64,000 nt of DNA from Methylobacterium sp. 77 (lineage in GTDB: Bacteria > Pseudomonadota > Alphaproteobacteria > Rhizobiales > Beijerinckiaceae): the NCBI RefSeq assembly GCF_000372825.1, contig NZ_KB910516.1, positions 1,830,011 to 1,894,010 of the forward strand. Reading direction: 5' to 3'. Every line of letters begins with the position of its first letter. Position 1 is the stretch's first letter. This document shows positions 8,639 to 16,450 of this stretch, piece after piece. The position numbers and the translations under genes were made by a program. The notes beneath the pieces were generated by a model. The model saw only the letters and a program-made list of their open reading frames with translations. It had not been told where the DNA came from and made no database searches.

Positions 8639-8773
8639 TCAGATGATCGTCAGCCAGGCGGTGCCGACGGCGGCGACAGTCAGGGCGACCGTCCAGAACA
8701 GGACCCAGCGCATATGACCGCTGGTCTCGCCCTGCCGGGCCTCGTCAGTGGTCTCGAAGGTGGGTCGGGTCAT
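8639..8773 (-). CDS. 44-residue single-pass membrane protein
   Basis: A short gene of 44 codons. The N-terminal half is hydrophilic (starts MTRPTFETTDEARQGETSGH) and the C-terminal half is one membrane segment (about 24-44, RWVLFWTVALTVAAVGTAWL). The ATG at 8773 has AGGGAGA about 8 nt upstream. The hydrophilic ETTDEARQG head plus one helix is a layout known from small unannotated Rhizobiales proteins. Function unknown; position between sulfite genes suggests an accessory role, as an inference only. Confidence 0.72.
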   Translation of the reverse strand: MTRPTFETTDEARQGETSGHMRWVLFWTVALTVAAVGTAWLTII

Positions 8774-8814
8774 GATGGATCTCCCTGTCATTCGGGTGTT
8801 CGAAGGCTTCACGT

Positions 8815-8838
8815 GCCGCCGGACGGATGCCCGGCGGC
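8815..8838 (-). terminator. Hairpin after small secreted protein gene
   Basis: GCCGCCGG (8815-8822) pairs perfectly with CCGGCGGC (8831-8838) across an 8-nt loop, 14 nt past the stop of the 8852-9085 gene. No U tract is seen. Confidence 0.4.
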
Positions 8839-8851
8839 CAAGGGGGCGCTG

Positions 8852-9085
8852 TCAGCGACCGATCAGTTCCCGCGCCGGGCCGCCGGTCTCCTGGCCGCGG
8901 CCACGGGCGTAGGCCGGGAGTGCCGGGTTCTTGGCGTTGGCGCCATCGGCGTCGCCGTAGATCGGTGCGGATGGGCTGGTGATGAAGCGGACCTGCGGAG
9001 CGCGGAGGCCCTGGGCCTGCGAGAGGCCCGTCATGCCGACGAGGGCGGAGGCGGCGAGGGCGACGGCAGCGATCGTACGGGTCAT
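8852..9085 (-). CDS. Small secreted protein of unknown function
   Basis: A 77-residue protein with a signal peptide (about residues 1-24, MTRTIAAVALAASALVGMTG then LSQAQG). The mature part of about 50 residues has no cysteine and no recognised domain. The upstream in-frame extension to 9154 would place charged residues before the signal peptide, so ATG 9085 was chosen, with AAGGAT upstream. Its promoter region holds a perfect inverted repeat at 9149-9168, shared with the divergent TDT exporter gene. Confidence 0.7.
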   Translation of the reverse strand: MTRTIAAVALAASALVGMTGLSQAQGLRAPQVRFITSPSAPIYGDADGANAKNPALPAYARGRGQETGGPARELIGR

Positions 9086-9148
9086 GGTCGATATCCTTCT
9101 GGTCGGGTCGTCACGTCGGTTCGTGATGACAAGAAGGTAGCGGCCGAC

Positions 9149-9168
9149 AACCATTCATACTAATGGTT
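9149..9168. promoter_or_regulatory. Perfect inverted repeat in divergent promoter
   Basis: AACCATT-CATACT-AATGGTT lies between the small secreted protein (minus) and the TDT exporter (plus), in an AT-rich tract (9150-9215). The arms are perfect over 7 bp. It is a plausible operator for a dimeric regulator; the LysR protein at 3191-4081 is the nearest candidate. Confidence 0.45.
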
Positions 9169-9299
9169 TGATTAGCTAGTTTTAATCGATTGTTTTGATG
9201 ATTAAGCGCCGCTTGCGAGTTGATGTTTATCGCGGCGGCGCGCGATGCGGGGTCGTGCTAGAGCCGGTGCGTTGACCCTCCGAAGCCCAAGAGCGCCCC

Positions 9300-10451
9300 G
9301 TGTCCGAATCCAGTCTGCTGGCGATCAGCACAGGCCTAAAGCCGCTCTCGCGCCTCCAGCATCCGCGGGACGTGATCCGACAATTCACGCCGAACTGGTT
9401 CACCGTGGTGATGGGCACTGGCGTGGTCGCCTTGGCCCTCGACCGTCTGCCGGAGACGCATGCCCTGCTGGCCCCTGTGCCGCTCGGGCTCTGGCTCGCC
9501 TCCGTCGTGCTTTTCGCCACCTTCTGCCTAGTCTACGGCGCGCGCTGGATCTTCTACTTCGATGGCGCCCGACGGATCTTCGGACACTCGACGGTGTCGA
9601 TGTTCTTCGGGGCGATCCCGATGGCACTGGCGACGCTGCTGAACGGGCTGCTGATATTCGGTCCGCCCTATCTCGGCGCAGAGACCGTCCGAATCGCACT
9701 GCCACTGTGGTGGTTCGACGTGGCGCTCGCTCTGATCTGTGCTGTCGCGATCCCCTACCTGATGTTCACCCGTCAGGAGCACCGCATCGACCAGATGACG
9801 GCCGTATGGCTGCTGCCAGTGGTGACAGCCGAGGTCGTCGCCGTCTCCGGTGGCCTGCTCGCTCCAGCCTTGAGCGGCGAGAGCCAACAACTCGCCGTCA
9901 TCGTCACGAGCTTCGTGCTCTGGGGCGTCTCGGTCCCGCTGGCGCTGAGCATCCTGGCGATCCTGGTGCTGCGCATGGCGCTGCACAACTTGCCACCGCG
10001 TGAGATGGCCGCATCGAGCTGGCTCTCCCTCGGTCCGCTCGGAACCGGGGCGCTCGGCCTGCTCGTGCTGGGGCAGGCCGGTGGCCCGATCCTCGCGGCA
10101 GGCGGTTTTGCCGGCGCGCCCGAGATCCTCAGGATCACGGGCCTGATCGGCGCGCTGATCCTCTGGGGCTACGGCGCCTGGTGGTTTCTGCTCTCGCTCG
10201 CCGTCACCGTGCGCTACCTACGCGCCGGCGTTCCGTTCAACCTCGGCTGGTGGGGCTACATCTTCCCGCTCGGCGTCTATGCCCTGGCCACCCTGCGGAT
10301 CGGCGAAGTGACGGCACTCAGCGGGTTCGCCTGGCTCGGAGCGGGCCTCGTCGGCCTGCTGACCCTACTCTGGCTGATCGTGTCCGTGCGCACGTTGCGC
10401 GGGGCCTATCGCGGGGAGCTCTTCGTCTCGCCCTGCCTCGCCGGGGCCTGA
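9300..10451 (+). CDS. TDT-family permease, probable sulfite exporter
   Basis: A 383-residue membrane protein with about ten helices and the TehA/SSU1 fold features: QFTPNWFTVVMGTGVVAL in helix 1 and LWWFDVALALICAVAIPYLM further on. The TDT family (tellurite-resistance/dicarboxylate transporters) includes the sulfite efflux pump Ssu1 and the plant anion channel SLAC1. Together with two sulfite-oxidising enzymes and a YeiH homolog nearby, sulfite export is the best guess; organic acid or other anion transport cannot be excluded. The start is GTG at 9300; later ATGs would cut helix 1. Confidence 0.85.
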   Translation: MSESSLLAISTGLKPLSRLQHPRDVIRQFTPNWFTVVMGTGVVALALDRLPETHALLAPVPLGLWLASVVLFATFCLVYGARWIFYFDGARRIFGHSTVSMFFGAIPMALATLLNGLLIFGPPYLGAETVRIALPLWWFDVALALICAVAIPYLMFTRQEHRIDQMTAVWLLPVVTAEVVAVSGGLLAPALSGESQQLAVIVTSFVLWGVSVPLALSILAILVLRMALHNLPPREMAASSWLSLGPLGTGALGLLVLGQAGGPILAAGGFAGAPEILRITGLIGALILWGYGAWWFLLSLAVTVRYLRAGVPFNLGWWGYIFPLGVYALATLRIGEVTALSGFAWLGAGLVGLLTLLWLIVSVRTLRGAYRGELFVSPCLAGA

Positions 10452-10477
10452 CCGGGCCTCGGGCGCATCCGATCGGT

Positions 10478-11575
10478 TCAAGCGAGGCCCAGCACGCGGA
10501 TCAGACCGAGGCTGACGGCGCCGAGTGCGACGAGCGAGGCGACCACCGCCAGGGTCACCCGCGCCCCGGCCTTGGCGACGCTGCGCACATCGACCCCGAG
10601 GCCGAGCGCCGCCATCGAGACCACGGTGAGCAGATTGGCGGTCTCCGACATCGGCGCGAGCGCGACCTGCGGAACCAGCCCGGCCGAGCGAAGGCCCGCG
10701 AGCGCCAGGAAGGCGAGGATGAACCACGGCACCAAGCGGTGGATCGCGAGGCCGGCGCGAGCAGGGCGGTCGCCAGCGGTGACGCCGGGGGCGGCCTCGT
10801 CGGTCTCCTCGCGCAGCCGGCTTGCGCCGAGCGAGAGCATCAGGACGACCGGGCCTAGCATCAGCACCCGGACGAGCTTCACCAGGGTTCCGACCTGGAC
10901 GCTGAGCGCCGCGACCGGCGCGGTGGCGGCGAGGACTTGCGGAACAGCGTAGACGGTGAGGCCGGCGAGCACGCCGTACTGCATCGGCGACAGACCGAGC
11001 AGCGGCACCAGCAGCGGTAGGCCGAGCACCACCAGCACGCCCAGCACCGCGGTGAAGGCGATGGAGGCGGCGACGTCCTCGCCGTCGGCGCCGATCACCG
11101 GTGCCGTGGCCGCGATCGCCGAGTTGCCGCAGATCGAGTTCCCGCAGGCCACGAGGATCGCCATGCGCGGATGCAGCCCGAGCGCTCGGCCGATGCCGTA
11201 ACTCGACAGGATCGCCACCGCGACGACGCCCGCAATGCCGAAGAGCAGGCCCGGTCCGGCGGCGAGGATCGTCGCGAGGCTGAGCGACGCCCCGAGCAGG
11301 ACGACCGCGATCTCCAGCACGGTCTTGGCCCCGAAGGCGATGCCGGGAAAGAAACGCTGCGACGGGGTCCAGGCGGTGCGAATCGCGCTCCCGAGCAGGA
11401 TCGCCAGTACCAGGGCTTCGAGCCAAGCGCGACCGAACAGATGCGCCTCGACGGCCTCGAAGCCGACCGCTGCGGCGGTGACCGCCACGCAGAGGCCCAG
11501 TCCCGGAAGGATGGCTCTCGTGCCGGCCAAGGCGTGCATCGATCGAGGGTGGGAGAAAAGTCTGGGCGCGGACAT
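10478..11575 (-). CDS. YeiH-family putative sulfate/sulfite exporter
   Basis: A 365-residue membrane protein of the YeiH (UPF0324) family with about ten hydrophobic segments and the conserved VACGNSICGNSAIAA stretch in the middle. YeiH proteins are annotated as putative sulfate exporters and in enterobacteria sit beside the LysR regulator YeiE. It is convergent with the TDT exporter. A GTG at 11623 is in frame, but ATG 11575 has GGAG 6 nt upstream and leaves the 11616-11636 dyad in the leader, so it was chosen. Confidence 0.85.
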   Translation of the reverse strand: MSAPRLFSHPRSMHALAGTRAILPGLGLCVAVTAAAVGFEAVEAHLFGRAWLEALVLAILLGSAIRTAWTPSQRFFPGIAFGAKTVLEIAVVLLGASLSLATILAAGPGLLFGIAGVVAVAILSSYGIGRALGLHPRMAILVACGNSICGNSAIAATAPVIGADGEDVAASIAFTAVLGVLVVLGLPLLVPLLGLSPMQYGVLAGLTVYAVPQVLAATAPVAALSVQVGTLVKLVRVLMLGPVVLMLSLGASRLREETDEAAPGVTAGDRPARAGLAIHRLVPWFILAFLALAGLRSAGLVPQVALAPMSETANLLTVVSMAALGLGVDVRSVAKAGARVTLAVVASLVALGAVSLGLIRVLGLA

Positions 11576-11615
11576 GGATGGCTCCGATGTGATGCCGGAG
11601 GATCCCAGGGCCCGT

Positions 11616-11636
11616 TCATTCACTCCAACGGAATGA
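11616..11636. promoter_or_regulatory. Inverted repeat upstream of YeiH gene
   Basis: TCATTC-ACTCCAACG-GAATGA, perfect 6-bp arms with a 9-bp centre, 41-61 bp before the chosen start of the exporter gene, in an AT-richer stretch. The ATTC/GAAT arms suit a LysR-type operator. Confidence 0.4.
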
Positions 11637-11722
11637 TTAGATGCTTGCCATCACTGAAATAGATGAAAGCAGGACCCCTTCAGAGTTTGCGGAGACCCAT
11701 TGTGGAGGGCCGACAGGCGGAT

Positions 11723-12361
11723 TCACCCGTCGATCCAGCGGGCCTTGATCGTCGTGTCCGCAGCAAGCTCATAGATCCTGACGGAGCCCGTCGCGAGTTC
11801 AAGGTGCTCGACCTCCGCGGGGCTCAGGTCTTCAAGCGCCATGACAAGCGCCCGCAGGCAATTGCCGTGGGCGACGACGAGCACGTCTCCGCCCATAACC
11901 GCCGGCTGGATGGTTCGGAGGTAGCATGGGACGATGCGGGCGACGGTATCGCGCAGGCTCTCACCGTTCGGCGGCGCCTCGGCGTAGGAGCGGCGCCAGG
12001 TCTCGATCCGCTCCGCCCCCCAGCGCGCATCGGCGGCGATCTTGTCGAGCCCGCTGAGGTCGCCGTAGTCTCGCTCGTCGAGCGCGGCGAAGCGTTGGGG
12101 GACCAATCCGGGTTGCCCGAGCGCATCGAGAATAAGCCGGCCGCTCACGATCGCCCGCGTCAGCGTCGAGGTGAAGGCTGCGGAAAAGCGCCAGCTGCGC
12201 TCGGCCAAACGCCGCCCGGCTGCCTCGGCTTCCATCCGGCCCTGCTCGGTCAAGGGCGAGTCCAGCAATCCCGTGAACAGGCCGGATCGGTTGGCTACGC
12301 TCTGGCCATGCCGGACCAGCACGAGATGTCGCGTGACCGGGGCTTTGCAATCGTGAATCAC
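11723..12361 (-). CDS. gpmA: 2,3-bisphosphoglycerate-dependent phosphoglycerate mutase
   Basis: A histidine-phosphatase superfamily enzyme interconverting 3- and 2-phosphoglycerate. The phosphohistidine motif LVLVRHGQSVANR is at the N terminus, the ALDERDYGDLSG block typical of GpmA follows mid-protein, and the second catalytic His is in VVAHGNCLRALV. About 212 residues, close to the short alphaproteobacterial form. In serine-cycle methylotrophs this step links 2-phosphoglycerate to 3-phosphoglycerate. A GTG at 12361 with GGGAGA upstream was taken as start because the extra 20 residues to 12421 do not resemble the family. Confidence 0.88.
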   Translation of the reverse strand: MIHDCKAPVTRHLVLVRHGQSVANRSGLFTGLLDSPLTEQGRMEAEAAGRRLAERSWRFSAAFTSTLTRAIVSGRLILDALGQPGLVPQRFAALDERDYGDLSGLDKIAADARWGAERIETWRRSYAEAPPNGESLRDTVARIVPCYLRTIQPAVMGGDVLVVAHGNCLRALVMALEDLSPAEVEHLELATGSVRIYELAADTTIKARWIDG

Positions 12362-12700
12362 GCTGTCTCCCGAGGCAGAGCACTTTCGTGCCGGTCGCAT
12401 CGCCTCTGATGATGTCGGCATCCGACTTCAACGAACTTCGACCATGCGATGGGTTGGACCGTTCATCCGGAGTCGGCGGGTCATCCTAGGTCCGCTTAAG
12501 AACGTCTCGCGACTGAAAGCAGCCAAGCTGCTTCCCACCCCAAGCTGACCTCGCGAATGGGTACCAAGCGTCAGATTTCAACCACTAGGGGCCCGCATCC
12601 ACGGGACCTACGGAAACGGCGCTAGGCAACCATGCTCCGATGGCGCAAAAGAAACCTATGTTATGCGGCAACCTACCGGCCAGGCCGGCCTTTGGTATCC
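12362..12700. other. Intergenic region with dispersed repeat copy
   Basis: No gene recognised. It holds the second copy of the dispersed repeat (12560-12589) and should contain the divergent promoters of the mutase and of the receiver protein. Confidence 0.5.
12560..12589 (+). repeat. Dispersed intergenic repeat, copy 2
   Basis: Begins GGTACCAAGCGTCAG and ends ACCACTAGG on the plus strand; 27 of 30 bases match the minus-strand copy at 1160-1189, with transitions only. Confidence 0.6.
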
Positions 12701-13111
12701 ATGCCCCTGCCTGACCCCGCCGATGCCCCCCATGTCCTCGTGGTCGACGACGACGCCCTCATCCTGATGGATGTGTCCGACATCCTGGAGGATGCCGGTT
12801 TCGTGGTTCTTGAGGCGATGGACGTCGCCCAGGCGACGCGGGTGCTCGACGAGCACCATGGCAAGGTGCAGCTGCTGTTCACGGACGTGCAGATGCCCGG
12901 GCCGGACAACGGCTTCGACCTGGCGCGGCGGACGGCCGTGACGTGGCCCCACATCGCCATCGTGGTCGCCTCCGGCAATGTGCGACCTGAACCCGGGGAC
13001 CTGCCCGATGGGGCGACGTTCATCGGGAAGCCGTTCAGCCCCTCCTTGGTCCGGCACCACGTGCGCGAGACGATGCCGTCGGAGAAGCACCCCGGGCCCC
13101 TTCGGAGGTAA
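12701..13111 (+). CDS. Single-domain CheY-like response regulator
   Basis: A 136-residue protein made of one receiver domain. The acidic pocket is VVDDDA, the phosphoacceptor Asp is in LLFTDVQMPGPDNGFDL, and the conserved Lys is in TFIGKPFSP. No output domain is present, so it would act by protein-protein contact or as a phosphate shuttle; its kinase is not in the neighbourhood. The frame extends upstream to 12632, but ATG 12701 gives the usual receiver length. A decayed gene of similar type lies just downstream on the other strand. Confidence 0.85.
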   Translation: MPLPDPADAPHVLVVDDDALILMDVSDILEDAGFVVLEAMDVAQATRVLDEHHGKVQLLFTDVQMPGPDNGFDLARRTAVTWPHIAIVVASGNVRPEPGDLPDGATFIGKPFSPSLVRHHVRETMPSEKHPGPLRR

Positions 13112-13144
13112 GCCCGGGATCGGTTGGCCGGAGCCCCATGCCTC

Positions 13145-13266
13145 CTACCGGCTCTCCTCGATCATCGACCGGATGCGAGCGACCCTCGATGTCGGGTTAG
13201 GCGAGGTCTTCGAGAATGTCGGAGACCAACATGCCTAACCGTCGGCTCGTCGTCGACCACCAGCAT
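13145..13266 (-). pseudogene. Remnant of a response-regulator receiver gene
   Basis: An ATG at 13266, 17 nt after the cusA stop and preceded by GAGGA, opens MLVVDDEPTVR, the start of a receiver domain. After a 1-nt shift the next frame continues MLVSDILEDLA and stops at 13197. A third frame then gives RVARIRSMIEESR before a stop at 13145, which resembles the C terminus of the same receiver family (usual form LATRIRSMIE). The phosphoacceptor and Lys regions are missing. The simplest reading is a receiver gene that lost its middle and acquired frameshifts. Confidence 0.6.
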
Positions 13267-13282
13267 GGTCTCGTCCTCGTTG

Positions 13283-16200
13283 TCATTCCGCGGCCAAGGG
13301 CATCGTGTGCCCCTCGACGGGTTCCGGCTGCATGTCGGATCTCGGCAGTCCCCATCCCTTCACCAGCCCGTATACCGCCGGGATCACGACGAGGGTCAGG
13401 ACGGTCGACGACACCATGCCGCCGATCATCGGCACCGCGATGCGCTGCATGACCTCGGAGCCCGAGCCGGTGCTCCACAGGATGGGCAACAGCCCGGCTA
13501 TGATGGCGACCACGGTCATCATCTTGGGCCGCACCCGCTCGACCGCGCCGACCATGATCGCCCGCCTCAGGTCATTTCGCGATAGGGCGCGCCCATCCCG
13601 CTCGCACTCCGTCCGGATCTCGGCCAGCGCATGGTCGAGGTAGACCAGCATGATCACCCCGGTCTCGGCGGCGACCCCGGCGAGCGCGATGAAGCCCACG
13701 GCCACGGCGACCGATAGGTTGAAGCCCAACCACCACATCAGCCAGACGCCGCCCACCAGTGCGAAGGGCAGCGACAGCATCACGATGAGGGTTTCAGTCA
13801 GCCGGCGAAAGTTGAGGTAGAGCAGCAGGAACACGGTCAGGAGGGTCAGGGGCACCACGATCTTGAGCCGGGCCGTGGCGCGGTCGAGGTACTCGACCTG
13901 CCCGCTCCACTGGAGGGTGGTCCCGGGTGGCAGGCTCACCTCGCCGGTAACAGCCGCCCGTGCATCGGCCACGTAGCCGCCAAGGTCCCGTCCCGAGACA
14001 TCGACGTAGATGAAGACCGCGAGTTGCCCGTTCTCGGTCCGGATCTGGGTCGGCCCCCGGGTCAGTGCCACCTTGGCGACTTCGCCCAAGGGGACCGTGC
14101 CTCCGCCCGCGATGGGCACCTGCACCTCGGTCGCGATGGATTGTGGGCTCGACCGGAAGGCGCGCGGGTAGCGCACGTTGACGGTGTAGCGCTCGCGGCC
14201 CTCGACCGTGTTGGTGACGCTCTCGCCGCCGAGCGCCATGGCGATCACGTCCTGCACGTCCCCGACCGATAGGCCGTAGCGGCCCAGAACCTCCCGGTCG
14301 GGCGTGATGTCGAGGAAGTACCCGCCCTGGACGCGCTCGGCATAGGCGCTCGACGTGCCCGGCACCGCCTTCACCACCGCCTCGACCCGGCGGGCGACCT
14401 TCTCCATCTCGGCGAGGTCGGTTCCGAGCACCTTGATGCCGACGGGGGTCCGGATGCCGGTGGCGAGCATGTCGATGCGGGCGCGGATCGGCTGGGTCCA
14501 GGCATTGGAGACACCGGGGAACTGGAGCGCGGCATCCATCTCGGCTTTGAGGCTCGCCAGCGTCACGCCCGGGCGCCACTCCGCCTTCGGCTTCAGGTTG
14601 ACGATGGTCTCGAACATCTCGGAGGGCGCCGGGTCCGTCGCGGTCGCGGCCCGTCCGGCCTTGCCGTAGACGGACAGGACTTCCGGGAAGCTCTTCAGGA
14701 TGGTGTCCTGTCTCCCTAAAAGCTCGCCGGCCTTGGTCACCGAGATGCCCGGCAGGGTGGTCGGCATGTACATCAGGGTGCCCTCGTCGAGATCGGGCAT
14801 GAACTCGGACCCGAGTTGCAGGGCCGGCCAGACCGAGGCGCCGAGAACGCCCAGCGCGATCAGGATGGTCAGCACCCGCGCCCGCAGGACCCCTGCGATG
14901 ATGGGACGGTAGAACCAGATCAGGAGCCGGTTCACCGGGTTGCGGTGCTCGGGCACGATGCGGCCGCGCACGAACAGCACCATCAGCGCCGGAACCAGCG
15001 TCACCGACAGCACCGCCGCCGCCGCCATCGCGAACGTCTTGGTGAAGGCCAGCGGCCCGAACAGACGCCCTTCCTGGCTTTCCAGGGTGAAGATGGGCAG
15101 GAAGCTGACCGTGATGATGAGGAGCGAGAAGAACAGCGAGGGACCGACCTCGGAGGCGGCCTCTATCAGGACCTGGACCCGGGGCTTGCCAGGGTCCGCC
15201 CGCTCCAGGTGCTTGTGGGCGTTCTCGATCATGACGATGGCGGCGTCGATCATGGCGCCGACCGCGATGGCGATGCCGCCCAGGCTCATGATGTTGGCGC
15301 CCAAGCCCAGCGCCTTCATGCCCGCGAACGCCATTAGGATGCCGACCGGCAGCATCAGGATCGCGACCAGCGCACTGCGGACGTGGAGCAGGAACACGAC
15401 GCAGACGAGGGCGACGATGGCGCTCTCCTCGATCAGGGTCCCCTTGAGCGTCTCGATGGCCGCCTCGATGAGGTGCGACCGGTCGTAGACAGGCAGGATC
15501 TCGGTGCCCTTGGGCAGGCTCGCGGCGACCTCGGCGAGGCGCGCCTTGGCACTCGCGATAACGTCGAGGGCGTTGGCCCCGAAGCGCTGGAGGATGATGC
15601 CGCCGGCGACCTCGCCCTCCCCGTTCATCTCGGTGATGCCGCGGCGCTCGTCGGGACCGAGCTCGACCCGGGCGACGTCCTTCACCCGCAGGGGCGTGCC
15701 CGCCTCTGTCTTCAGGACGATGCTCTCGATGTCGGCGATGCTCTTGAGGTACCCGCGGCCACGGACGACGAACTCGAACTCGGAGAGCTCGACGGTGCGG
15801 CCGCCTACGTCGGCGTTGCTCGCCCGGATCGCGTCCCGGAGCTTCGCCAGGGTGATGCCCTGCGCCCGCAACCGGCTCGGGTCGACGACCACGTTGTACT
15901 GTTTGACGAAGCCGCCGACGCCTGCGACCTCGGCCACGCCTTCGGCACGAGAGGCCCCGAAGCGCACGACCCAGTCCTGGAGCGAGCGGAGCTCGGCCAG
16001 CGTGCGCTCTTTGGCGACCACGACGTACTGGTAGACCCAGCCGACCCCGGTCGCGTCCGGTCCCAGCGTCGGGGTCACCCCCGCCGGCAGGCGCTTGGCC
16101 ACGGTGTTTAGGTATTCGAGCACCCGGCTCCGGGCCCAGTATGGGTCGGTGCCGTCCTCGAAGATGACGTAGACGAACGAGACCCCGAAGAACGAGAAGC

Positions 16201-16450
16201 CGCGCACGACCTTCGACCGGGGCACCGTCAGCATGGCGGTAGTCAGCGGGTAGGTGACCTGGTCCTCGATGACCTGTGGCGCCTGCCCGGGGTACTCGGT
16301 GTAGACGATGGTCTGGACGTCCGAGAGGTCCGGGATCGCGTCGAGCGGCAGGGTCCTCAGGGCGTAGAGCCCGGCCCCCACCGCGAACACCGTCCCGATC
16401 AACACCAGAACCAGATTCCGGGCCGACCAGCCGATGAGCCGGGCGATCAT
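13283..16450 (-). CDS. cusA: Cu(I)/Ag(I) efflux RND pump (CusA-like)
   Basis: A 1055-residue heavy-metal RND transporter with twelve membrane helices and two large periplasmic loops. Helix 4 reads IAIAVGAMIDAAIVMIENAH, which is the CusA-type proton-relay motif (Asp and Glu) rather than the CzcA type, pointing to monovalent Cu/Ag. The N terminus MIARLIGWSARNLVLVLIGT and the loop with FEDGTDPYWARSRVLEYL are typical. The frame is open to 17074, but ATG 16450 overlaps the cusB stop by 4 nt and gives the usual length. No outer-membrane channel gene is in the window, so one elsewhere must complete the pump. Confidence 0.93.
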   Translation of the reverse strand: MIARLIGWSARNLVLVLIGTVFAVGAGLYALRTLPLDAIPDLSDVQTIVYTEYPGQAPQVIEDQVTYPLTTAMLTVPRSKVVRGFSFFGVSFVYVIFEDGTDPYWARSRVLEYLNTVAKRLPAGVTPTLGPDATGVGWVYQYVVVAKERTLAELRSLQDWVVRFGASRAEGVAEVAGVGGFVKQYNVVVDPSRLRAQGITLAKLRDAIRASNADVGGRTVELSEFEFVVRGRGYLKSIADIESIVLKTEAGTPLRVKDVARVELGPDERRGITEMNGEGEVAGGIILQRFGANALDVIASAKARLAEVAASLPKGTEILPVYDRSHLIEAAIETLKGTLIEESAIVALVCVVFLLHVRSALVAILMLPVGILMAFAGMKALGLGANIMSLGGIAIAVGAMIDAAIVMIENAHKHLERADPGKPRVQVLIEAASEVGPSLFFSLLIITVSFLPIFTLESQEGRLFGPLAFTKTFAMAAAAVLSVTLVPALMVLFVRGRIVPEHRNPVNRLLIWFYRPIIAGVLRARVLTILIALGVLGASVWPALQLGSEFMPDLDEGTLMYMPTTLPGISVTKAGELLGRQDTILKSFPEVLSVYGKAGRAATATDPAPSEMFETIVNLKPKAEWRPGVTLASLKAEMDAALQFPGVSNAWTQPIRARIDMLATGIRTPVGIKVLGTDLAEMEKVARRVEAVVKAVPGTSSAYAERVQGGYFLDITPDREVLGRYGLSVGDVQDVIAMALGGESVTNTVEGRERYTVNVRYPRAFRSSPQSIATEVQVPIAGGGTVPLGEVAKVALTRGPTQIRTENGQLAVFIYVDVSGRDLGGYVADARAAVTGEVSLPPGTTLQWSGQVEYLDRATARLKIVVPLTLLTVFLLLYLNFRRLTETLIVMLSLPFALVGGVWLMWWLGFNLSVAVAVGFIALAGVAAETGVIMLVYLDHALAEIRTECERDGRALSRNDLRRAIMVGAVERVRPKMMTVVAIIAGLLPILWSTGSGSEVMQRIAVPMIGGMVSSTVLTLVVIPAVYGLVKGWGLPRSDMQPEPVEGHTMPLAAE

